Part shown: positions 1 to 5,009 of the stretch, in pieces
How the letters are laid out: each line of letters begins with the position of its first letter
How positions within the stretch are numbered: position 1 is the first letter of the stretch
Assembly (NCBI GenBank): GCA_016218095.1
Contig: JACREV010000194.1
Coordinates: 1-12,988 of the forward strand
DNA from: Deltaproteobacteria bacterium
Lineage (GTDB): Bacteria > Desulfobacterota > GWC2-55-46
Length of the DNA stretch: 12,988 bases
Direction of reading: 5' to 3'
Made by a program: the position numbers and the translations under genes
Notes under the pieces: generated by a model
Told to the model about the DNA's origin: nothing
Database searches by the model: none
Seen by the model: the letters and a program-made list of their open reading frames with translations, nothing else

Positions 1-156
1 GAGGGCGACGATAAAGGCGGTAGTCACGCCCATGGAGCGCCACTCCCTCTTCCTGACCGGTGCGATGAAGCTCATTATAAAAAAAAGGAAGAGGATGACG
101 TTTACTGCGACAAGCGTCCAGAGCCCGTAGGCGTATGAGAGTGAATCTCCATGCAT
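1..156 (-). CDS. Membrane protein, possible isoprenylcysteine carboxyl methyltransferase family (partial, 5' end of gene)
   Basis: This is the first 52 codons of a minus-strand gene that runs off the left edge of the window. The start ATG is at 156-154. It is preceded by a purine-rich GAGGCGAGG about 5-13 bases upstream, which supports the start. The peptide begins MHGDSLSYAYGLWTL, enters a hydrophobic segment (about residues 11-33), then a basic stretch (PVRKREWRS, about 34-41) and the beginning of a second hydrophobic stretch. This beginning resembles the multi-pass isoprenylcysteine carboxyl methyltransferase-like proteins that often lie near YHS-domain and metal-transport genes. The catalytic C-terminal half is outside the window, so the family call rests on the N-terminus only. 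It lies downstream of the YHS gene on the same strand with a 128-bp gap, so co-transcription from the same promoter is plausible. Confidence 0.55.
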   Translation of the reverse strand, partial: MHGDSLSYAYGLWTLVAVNVILFLFFIMSFIAPVRKREWRSMGVTTAFIVAL

Positions 157-284
157 ATAAGCCTCGCCTCTAAAAATTGTTCTTTTCCCTAGTCTCGAAC
201 GGAGCCTTTGTGGGGTAAATCCAATCTCAACCGTTCAATACGGATTTGCCCGTCCGGCAAGGACTGCGTTAATAAGGCTACGCC

Positions 285-494
285 TTAGTGGCACTTCGGC
301 GGCGTCCCTTTTGGCTCCTTCAGTATCTTTTGCCACCACTTCTTGCTTGATTCATTGTGCCGGAGCCCTTCCTTTGCCTCGAACTCGTCCTGGCAAGCCT
401 TCGAGCAGAAATAGTACGTCTCATGCTCCATGTGTGTCGTGAACGTAGCGTCTTTCTCCTCGACCTCCATGCCGCATATCGGGTCCTTTGCCAT
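285..494 (-). CDS. YHS-domain metal-binding protein
   Basis: A 69-residue cytoplasmic protein that is nearly all one YHS domain. The domain starts DPICGMEV (Cys7) and has the hallmark aromatic-plus-Cys segment YYFCSKAC (Tyr27, Tyr28, Cys30, Cys34). After a charged linker it ends in PPKCH, adding a further Cys-His pair at the C-terminus. YHS domains occur alone or fused to heavy-metal P-type ATPases and are thought to bind soft metals such as copper; the exact metal cannot be read from sequence. The start is fixed by a strong AGGAGG Shine-Dalgarno (506-501 on the minus strand) six bases before the ATG. The gene is driven by the promoter at 561-533 with a palindrome in its spacer, which implies regulated, probably metal-responsive, expression. 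It is separate from the pilus locus and divergent from it. Confidence 0.9.
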   Translation of the reverse strand: MAKDPICGMEVEEKDATFTTHMEHETYYFCSKACQDEFEAKEGLRHNESSKKWWQKILKEPKGTPPKCH

Positions 495-532
495 ATCGAC
501 CTCCTGCTTGATAAGGACAGCGTTACACCTTT

Positions 533-561
533 AATATATTCTACGAATCGTAGAATGTCAA
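533..561 (-). promoter_or_regulatory. Sigma70 promoter of the YHS gene
   Basis: Read on the minus strand, a perfect -35 TTGACA (561-556) is separated by exactly 17 bp from TATATT (538-533), a five-of-six -10. The predicted start lies near 526, giving a leader of about 30 nt with AGGAGG before the ATG at 494. This is the best promoter match in the window. Confidence is high from geometry alone. Confidence 0.85.
538..556. promoter_or_regulatory. Palindromic operator in the promoter spacer
   Basis: A perfect inverted repeat with 9-bp arms (ATTCTACGA and TCGTAGAAT) around one central base. Its inner 17 bp are exactly the -35/-10 spacer of the YHS promoter, so a bound dimer would block RNA polymerase. 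The CTACGA/TCGTAG half-sites resemble sites I associate with BlaI/MecI/CopY-type winged-helix repressors, but the regulator is not in the window. Other dimeric repressors (ArsR, Fur-like) are possible. Confidence 0.75.
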
Positions 562-702
562 CCTCCTCGAAATCCCGTCAGCACATCCTACTCAGCTCTG
601 TCTGGTTTAAATGGGTGGTTGAACAAGGCTCCTTACTGTCTCAAAATTAAAGCCGCGAGCCGGGCAGGCGATATATAGGTATCTGTAAGTTCTTTTATTT
701 CA

Positions 703-725
703 AGGCATTATCCCGTATAATGCCT
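703..725 (+). promoter_or_regulatory. Inverted repeat overlapping a -10 element upstream of the pilus ATPase gene
   Basis: Perfect 9-bp arms AGGCATTAT (703-711) and ATAATGCCT (717-725) flank the 5-bp centre CCCGT. The right arm and centre contain a consensus -10, TATAAT (716-721). No good -35 is visible 16-18 bp upstream. The weak -35 plus a dyad over the -10 suggests either an operator, an activator-dependent promoter, or an RNA hairpin if transcription starts further upstream. If TATAAT is used, transcription begins near 728, after the ATG at 720, which supports the later start chosen for the ATPase gene. Confidence 0.5.
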
Positions 726-727
726 GG

Positions 728-815
728 TGAGGCTGGTCTTGAAAGCATTGACAAGATGCATGGTTTCGGATATGTTTCCGAAAAAGGCTCTCCTTACCAG
801 AATGGCAGGCAAGGG
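728..815 (+). promoter_or_regulatory. Possibly structured 5' leader of the pilus ATPase gene
   Basis: About 90 nt without protein-like codon bias (many A/T third positions, unlike the following gene). Three pairings can be drawn by eye. TTTCGGA (764-770) pairs with TCCGAAA (777-783), and TCTTG (737-741) with CAAGA (752-756). A long-range closing stem pairs 724-732 with 792-800 (nine pairs including one G-U), ending just before the region ahead of the start codon. It does not match the GEMM c-di-GMP riboswitch consensus I know. A regulatory RNA here is speculative, and the closing stem is only partly transcribed if the start is at 728. Confidence 0.25.
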
Positions 816-2519
816 ATGACCGTAATAAAAAAGATCCAGCCCCTGGGCGAGATACTCAAATCAAAGGGGCTACTGACCGATGTCCAGCTTGAAGAGGTCC
901 TCCGCATCGGCAAAAGGACCAATACGAGGGTAGGCAAGGTCATCGTCAACCTTGGCTACGCGACCGAAGAAGACATCGCAAACGCGCTCGCCGAGCAGTA
1001 CCAGATACCGGCTATAATCCTCTCCAACGCCATACTCGACCCCCAGATAATCAGGACCATACCCGAGGCCGTGGCCAGAAGGCACATGGTCGTCCCGTTC
1101 GCCGTCGAGGGCGACGACCTCAAGGTCGCCATGCTCGACCCCCTGAACGTCTTCGCCATAGACGAGATCAAACGCATAGCAAGGAAGAACATCGTCCCGC
1201 TCGTCACGACCGAGACAGAGGTCCTCAAAGCCATAAACCAGTACTACGGCATGGAGACCTCCCTCGAGGAGATGATCAAAAAAATACAGTCCTCGGGGCT
1301 CGAACTCTTGAAAGGGGAGGAGGACCTGCCGGAAAAACTCGAAAAGATAGCGGGAGAGACCTCCGTTGTCCAGCTCGTCAACCTCCTTATCTCCCGCGCC
1401 GTCATCGACAACGCCTCCGACATCCATATAGAGCCCGACGAAGACACGCTACGCGTCCGCCTCCGAATAGACGGCGTCCTTACGGAGACGATAAACCTGC
1501 CGCTGAAAATTCACCCGGCGATCGTATCCCGCGTTAAAATTCTCGGCGAGCTCGACATCGCTGAAAAGCGGCTCCCGCAGGACGGACGCTTCAAGGTCAA
1601 GCTCGGCAGCCGCGACATAGACATAAGGCTCTCTACGCTCCCGACGCTCTTCGGAGAAAAGGCCGTCCTCCGTCTGCTCGACAAGAGCGCCATCATACTC
1701 GAGTTCGAACACCTGACACCCATGCCCGACGTCCTCGACGTTTTGAGGCGCGTCATAAGACGCCCCTACGGCATGATACTCATCACCGGCCCTACCGGGA
1801 GCGGAAAGACCACTACCGCCTATACCCTCTTGAGCCTCCTTAACACCATCGACAAGAACATCGTCACCGTCGAGGACCCTGTCGAGTACCATCTTAAAAG
1901 GGTCAACCAGGTACAGGTAAATACAAAAGTAGGCGTCACCTTCGCGAGCGCCCTACGCCACATACTCCGTCAGGACCCGGACATAGTGATGATAGGAGAG
2001 ATACGGGACAGGGAGACCGCCGAGATAGCCATACACGCCTCCCTTACAGGCCACCTCGTCATCTCAACGGTCCACACAAACGACGCCGTCGGCACGGTCT
2101 CAAGGCTCATGGACATGGGCATAGAGCCGTACCTCATATCCTCGGCCCTCACGTGCGTCGTCGGCCAACGGCTCGTAAGGCGCGTCTGCAAGTCGTGCGC
2201 CGTCGCCTACGACCCGGACCCGCGCATGCTCACCGACCTGGGCGTTAAATTCACAGGGACAGTCCCCCAGTTCTACAGGGGCGCCGGATGCCCGGCATGC
2301 AAGGACACGGGCCTCAAAGGCAGGCTCGGCATCTACGAGGTACTCCTCCTCGACGACGAAATAAAGTCCCTCATACTCGCAAAGGCGAACAGCAACACCA
2401 TCCTCGAAGCCGCCAGGAAAAAAGGCTTCAAAACCCTCCGCATCCAGGGCGTAAGGGCCGTAGCCGGAGGCCATACCACGGTAGAGGAGGTGCTCCAGGC
2501 TACTCAGTCGATAGACTGA
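816..2519 (+). CDS. mshE: MshE/PilB-type pilus extension ATPase with MshEN (c-di-GMP-binding-like) domain
   Basis: A 567-residue cytoplasmic hexameric secretion ATPase that powers pilin polymerisation through the platform protein. The N-terminal MshEN domain has two 24-residue motifs, residues 9-32 and 38-61, separated by the characteristic 5-residue spacer. The second (RVGK...ALAEQ) is well preserved; the first lacks the leading Arg and final Gln. The ATPase core has Walker A GPTGSGKT (325-332), an Asp box (VEDPVEYH), Walker B DPDIVMIGE (387-395) and a His box (TGHLVISTVHTND). A zinc-binding tetracysteine follows, Cys458/Cys461 and Cys492/Cys495. The open frame extends back to an ATG at 720, but I prefer 816. 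It has AAGGG just upstream, the first 32 codons lack the gene's codon bias, and a -10 overlaps the 720 start. It leads the pilus gene run and is separated from the platform gene by a repeat element. Family identity is near certain; MshE rather than PilB rests on the MshEN motif and gene order. Confidence 0.93.
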   Translation: MTVIKKIQPLGEILKSKGLLTDVQLEEVLRIGKRTNTRVGKVIVNLGYATEEDIANALAEQYQIPAIILSNAILDPQIIRTIPEAVARRHMVVPFAVEGDDLKVAMLDPLNVFAIDEIKRIARKNIVPLVTTETEVLKAINQYYGMETSLEEMIKKIQSSGLELLKGEEDLPEKLEKIAGETSVVQLVNLLISRAVIDNASDIHIEPDEDTLRVRLRIDGVLTETINLPLKIHPAIVSRVKILGELDIAEKRLPQDGRFKVKLGSRDIDIRLSTLPTLFGEKAVLRLLDKSAIILEFEHLTPMPDVLDVLRRVIRRPYGMILITGPTGSGKTTTAYTLLSLLNTIDKNIVTVEDPVEYHLKRVNQVQVNTKVGVTFASALRHILRQDPDIVMIGEIRDRETAEIAIHASLTGHLVISTVHTNDAVGTVSRLMDMGIEPYLISSALTCVVGQRLVRRVCKSCAVAYDPDPRMLTDLGVKFTGTVPQFYRGAGCPACKDTGLKGRLGIYEVLLLDDEIKSLILAKANSNTILEAARKKGFKTLRIQGVRAVAGGHTTVEEVLQATQSID

Positions 2520-2538
2520 GGCTTGAGTAAAATTCCCC

Positions 2539-2566
2539 GGGGGACCTTTCTGTAGAAAGTTCCCCC
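2539..2566. repeat. Left nested hairpin of the composite element
   Basis: Arms 2539-2550 (GGGGGACCTTTC) and 2555-2566 (GAAAGTTCCCCC) pair over 12 positions with one mismatch, around loop TGTA. It starts 19 bases after the ATPase stop codon. Confidence 0.7.
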
Positions 2567-2584
2567 CAGACCCCCTTCAAAGAC

Positions 2585-2642
2585 TTTTAGTTCCGGGAAG
2601 GCCCCCAAAGAATCACCGGGGGCCTTCCCGGAAGAACTAAAA
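2585..2642. repeat. Central long stem-loop of the composite element
   Basis: Arms 2585-2606 and 2618-2642 form a 16-bp perfect GC-rich stem (TTCCGGGAAGGCCCCC side) extended by TTTTAG/CTAAAA beyond a 3-nt GAA bulge. The loop is 2607-2617. Together with the A/T tracts at its base it could act as a bidirectional terminator, but no clean U-tract follows on the plus strand beyond ATTTTT (2643-2648). Confidence 0.75.
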
Positions 2643-2657
2643 ATTTTTGGAAAGAGT

Positions 2658-2691
2658 CTGAGAGAACCTTTTTATAAAAAGGTTCTCTCAG
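2658..2691. repeat. Right nested hairpin, perfect 34-bp palindrome
   Basis: Two 17-bp halves are exact reverse complements with no spacer (CTGAGAGAACC...GGTTCTCTCAG, A/T-rich centre). It is the counterpart of the 2539-2566 hairpin on the other side of the element. It ends 45 bases before the platform gene start. Confidence 0.8.
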
Positions 2692-2736
2692 GAATTTCGT
2701 TCGTGCCTCAACCCGTCAACTGGGTAATCTCGAAGT

Positions 2737-3957
2737 ATGCCTTCATTCCAGTACAGGGCAAGAGACAGGCAGGGTGTGCTTGTGGTGGGGAACATGGACG
2801 CCGCGAGCAAGACCGAGCTTGAGACCTCGTTGGACAAGATGGGGCTCATCCCCATCAGTGTCGCCGCCGGGGGGAGGAAGGCCGCGCTTTCGCCGTTTAT
2901 GGACGCGCTTTTCAAACAGAAGGTCAACGAGCGCGACATCATCCTGTTTTCCAGACAGCTTTCCACGCTCTTTGGAGCGGGCGTGCCGCTCACGCGGGCG
3001 TTGTTTACGCTCGAGCGCCAGATACAGTCAAAGGAATTCGTCGAGATAGTAAAGAAGATAAGGGAGGACGTCGAGGGCGGTTCGTCTTTTTCAGCCGCTA
3101 TCGCGAGGCACCCGAAGGTCTTCGGCGAGCTCTACGCGAACATGATAGAGGCCGGAGAGGCGGGCGGCATACTCGATAACGTACTTGACAAGCTCGCCTT
3201 CATGTTCGAGAAGAACGCCGAGAACAGGGCGAAGGTCAAGGCCGCGACGCTCTATCCCAAGATAGTCCTTGGCGCTATAGTCATCGCCGTTGTGATCCTC
3301 ATGAACTTCGTCATCCCCAAGTTCGCGAAGCTCTATGAGAGCTTCAAGGTCGAGCTGCCTTTGCCGACCAGGATACTCATCAAGGCATCGAACGCCTTTA
3401 CCTCCTATTGGTATCTGGCCATAGTTGCCGTGGCTGCGGCTGTCCTCGGGTGGAGGGCGTATGTCGCGACGAAAGAGGGGAGGCGGAACTGGGACGCCAT
3501 CCGCCTTAAGGTCCCTATATTCGGCCCGCTCATCCTCAAATCGATCCTCTCGCGCTTCTCAAGGGTGCTGGGCGCGCTCTACAAGAGCGGGCTTCCGATA
3601 TTGCAGTCTCTCGACATAGTTTCGCGCGCGGTAGAGAACACCGTCCTCGCCCAGGAGATAAAGAAGATAGAGGACGAGGTGAGGGCCGGCAAGGGGCTCG
3701 CCGAGCCGATATCGAAGGCCGCGCATTTTCCGCCGATGGTCGTGCAGATGGTCACCGTCGGCGAGGACACGGGTAACCTCGACCAGATGCTCGATAAGGT
3801 CGCCGAGTATTACGACAGCGAGGTAGACAACACCATAAGGAACCTGACCACCACGCTCGAACCGGTCCTCCTCGGGTTCATATTCGTCATAGTCCTCTTC
3901 ATCGCGCTCGCGATATTCCTCCCGATGTGGGACATATTGAAGATAGTGAGGAGATAG
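2737..3957 (+). CDS. mshG: MshG/PilC/GspF-family pilus platform protein
   Basis: A 406-residue inner-membrane platform protein that couples the cytoplasmic ATPase to pilin insertion. It starts with the typical MPSFQYRARDRQG sequence of the family. An in-frame stop at 2725-2727 makes the ATG at 2737 the first available start, although no clear Shine-Dalgarno is visible. Two cytoplasmic T2SSF domains are present, about residues 68-190 and 270-395, each opening with the pattern FSRQLSTLFGAGVPL or FSRVLGALYKSGLPI. Membrane segments lie near residues 172-194, 222-242 and 376-399. Length and topology are normal for the family. It follows the ATPase gene as mshG follows mshE, but the repeat element sits between them, so coupling of their expression is uncertain. 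The next gene starts one base after its stop. Confidence 0.93.
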   Translation: MPSFQYRARDRQGVLVVGNMDAASKTELETSLDKMGLIPISVAAGGRKAALSPFMDALFKQKVNERDIILFSRQLSTLFGAGVPLTRALFTLERQIQSKEFVEIVKKIREDVEGGSSFSAAIARHPKVFGELYANMIEAGEAGGILDNVLDKLAFMFEKNAENRAKVKAATLYPKIVLGAIVIAVVILMNFVIPKFAKLYESFKVELPLPTRILIKASNAFTSYWYLAIVAVAAAVLGWRAYVATKEGRRNWDAIRLKVPIFGPLILKSILSRFSRVLGALYKSGLPILQSLDIVSRAVENTVLAQEIKKIEDEVRAGKGLAEPISKAAHFPPMVVQMVTVGEDTGNLDQMLDKVAEYYDSEVDNTIRNLTTTLEPVLLGFIFVIVLFIALAIFLPMWDILKIVRR

Positions 3958-3958
3958 G

Positions 3959-4384
3959 ATGAATTCCGCGGCGCGCGCATTGCGCTCTAATGAGGGCCGG
4001 TCGATATTCGAAGCGCTCCTTGTAGCGGTACTCGTCGCCGTCTTCGTCCTCATAGCCGTCGACAGGTACTACTCTTCGATAAAGTCCGTTAAGGAGACGG
4101 CCATGCTCGTCGAGATGTCCAATCTTCGGAGCGCCCTTAGCTATTACTTGATGTTTGACGGCAAACCGCCGATATCCCTGAAAGAGATAGTCGAGAAAGG
4201 CGTCGACGCCTCCAGGAAGGGCATCGAAGGGGCTGATTACAGGATCGTCATAGCCGGCAAGTACGTCGAGACCATGACGCTCGACGCCGAGGGTTACCCG
4301 GTCGACCCGTTCGGGAACAGGTATTCGTATGACGCGTCGACCGGGATGATAAGGTCGTCGACGCGAGGGTACGAGAAGTGGTGA
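3959..4384 (+). CDS. GspG-like type IV pseudopilin with non-canonical processing site
   Basis: A 141-residue single-pass protein. A basic leader ends NEG, followed by RSIFEALLVAVLVAVFVLIAV. Cleavage after Gly13 would leave Glu18 at mature position +5, the key pilin glutamate, but position +1 is Arg instead of Phe/Met. One hydrophobic helix (about 16-35) is followed by an amphipathic region (NLRSALSYYLMF). The C-terminal motif YPVDPFGNRYSYD (Asp116-Gly119) resembles the DPWGNPY motif of GspG-type pseudopilins. The start ATG lies one base after the platform gene stop, with GAGGAG inside that gene's end as ribosome site, so translation is coupled. It occupies the mshF/mshB position of the MSHA order. 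A minor pilin of the assembly complex is the best guess; sequence match to MshF itself is not evident. Confidence 0.75.
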   Translation: MNSAARALRSNEGRSIFEALLVAVLVAVFVLIAVDRYYSSIKSVKETAMLVEMSNLRSALSYYLMFDGKPPISLKEIVEKGVDASRKGIEGADYRIVIAGKYVETMTLDAEGYPVDPFGNRYSYDASTGMIRSSTRGYEKW

Positions 4385-4414
4385 GGGGCGGTTTGTTAAA
4401 TGAAAACAAATATA

Positions 4415-4443
4415 TTGACCCGTTTTAGAGCGTATGTTATAGC
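4415..4443 (+). promoter_or_regulatory. Promoter of the major pilin gene (extended -10)
   Basis: TTGACC (4415-4420), a 17-bp spacer and TATAGC (4438-4443), with TG one base before the -10 (4435-4436) forming an extended -10. It lies in a short AT-rich patch between two GC-rich genes. Predicted start near 4450, about 30 nt before the pilin ATG. A separate promoter suits a gene needed in far higher amounts than its neighbours. Confidence 0.7.
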
Positions 4444-4481
4444 TATTCCTGAACAAGGTTCGTAACCAAAAGGAGGCAGGG

Positions 4482-4892
4482 ATGAGAGGAAATAAGGGTT
4501 TTACGCTGATAGAGCTTGTCATGGTCATCGTCATTCTCGCGATACTCGCGGCAGTGGCTATTCCGAGGTTCGTGGACTTGCAGTCCGACGCGAGGCTCTC
4601 TACCGCCAAGGGCATAGGCGGGGCGATATCGGGGGCCGCGAACATCCTCCACTCGCAGTTCCTAGTGCGGGGCACGGCGTACGAACTCGGCACAACGGCG
4701 GGCCATGAAAGCACGACGGCCGTCCTCTATGACGCCAACATCGCGGGCGCGACGGTCACCGCCGCAGACAACGTGACACTGGCGGGCAACTCCGTCCTCA
4801 TCACTATCGACATCGGCGGCAACCCCTACACCATGACGTTCACGGCAGGCAATACCACCCTCGGCGGGCCGAGGGTCAAGTACAATTTCTGA
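4482..4892 (+). CDS. mshA: MshA-like type IVa major pilin
   Basis: A 136-residue prepilin. The leader MRGNKG is cut before FTLIELVMVIVILAILAAVAIPRF, giving a 130-residue mature protein with Glu at +5 and the classic hydrophobic N-terminal helix. The following VDLQSDARLSTAKGIGGAISGA matches the style of MSHA pilins (PRFLNLQ.DAR...). The globular part is Gly/Thr/Ala-rich and has no cysteine, so the C-terminal disulfide of Vibrio MshA is absent. It is marked as the major subunit by its own extended -10 promoter, a strong AGGAGG (4471-4476) at ideal spacing, and a long hairpin just downstream. Position after the ATPase, platform and pseudopilin genes fits mshA in the E-G-F-B-A order. Many Ser/Thr residues give possible glycosylation sites, which matters given the glycosyltransferase-like genes that follow. 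Confidence 0.9.
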   Translation: MRGNKGFTLIELVMVIVILAILAAVAIPRFVDLQSDARLSTAKGIGGAISGAANILHSQFLVRGTAYELGTTAGHESTTAVLYDANIAGATVTAADNVTLAGNSVLITIDIGGNPYTMTFTAGNTTLGGPRVKYNF

Positions 4893-4915
4893 CCTCATCC
4901 GCAACGCCTTTAAAA

Positions 4916-4958
4916 ACGGACCCGTTATCGCCCGCTTTGCGGGTGGTAACGGGTCCGT
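4916..4958 (+). terminator. Long hairpin after the pilin gene (partial terminator or mRNA stabiliser)
   Basis: Twelve-base perfect arms ACGGACCCGTTA (4916-4927) and TAACGGGTCCGT (4947-4958) continue inward through two G-U pairs and CCCGC/GCGGG to a 3-nt loop, about 20 pairs in all. It starts 23 bases after the pilin stop. No T-run follows on the plus strand (CACATT), so read-through into the next genes is likely. An A-run precedes it, giving a U-tract on the other strand. Confidence 0.7.
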
Positions 4959-5009
4959 CACATTAGGGAGGTAATTTCGTCGCCGGTATTCGAGGCGTTC
5001 GTCACAAAA

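Larger units (their letters stand above)
2539..2691. repeat. Composite imperfect inverted repeat element (REP/BIME- or MITE-like)
   Basis: The 217-bp gap between the ATPase and platform genes is almost filled by one large imperfect palindrome. Left half 2539-2606 and the reverse complement of right half 2618-2691 align end to end around an 11-nt loop. Each half contains its own hairpin with an ACCTTT.../...AAAG.TT core, then a CAGAC...TTTTAGTT linker, then the shared CCGGGAAGGCCCCC arm. Differences between the halves are mostly C/T changes plus a 3-nt insertion. No ORF lies inside. This looks like a dispersed non-autonomous repeat; terminator or mRNA-processing effects are possible. Confidence 0.75.

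Noticed and set aside
246..260. TTGCC-N5-GGCAA dyad between the YHS and membrane-protein genes
   Set aside because: Short arms with no promoter around them; likely chance.
274..286. AAGGC/GCCTT hairpin as terminator of the YHS gene
   Set aside because: Only 5 bp with no T-run; too weak, and the downstream membrane-protein gene is on the same strand.
357..650. 97-codon plus-strand open frame opposite the YHS gene
   Set aside because: It is antisense to the well-supported YHS gene and its promoter and has no recognisable protein features.
720..815. N-terminal extension of the ATPase from the ATG at 720
   Set aside because: The 32 extra codons lack the gene's GC-rich third positions, the MshEN domain begins after 816, and a -10 element overlaps the 720 ATG.
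728..815. GEMM-type c-di-GMP riboswitch in the leader of the ATPase gene
   Set aside because: Attractive because of the MshEN domain, but the conserved GEMM core sequences cannot be found.
870..1892. Long minus-strand open frames within the ATPase gene
   Set aside because: They are antisense shadows created by the strong GC-rich codon bias; their compositions are not protein-like.
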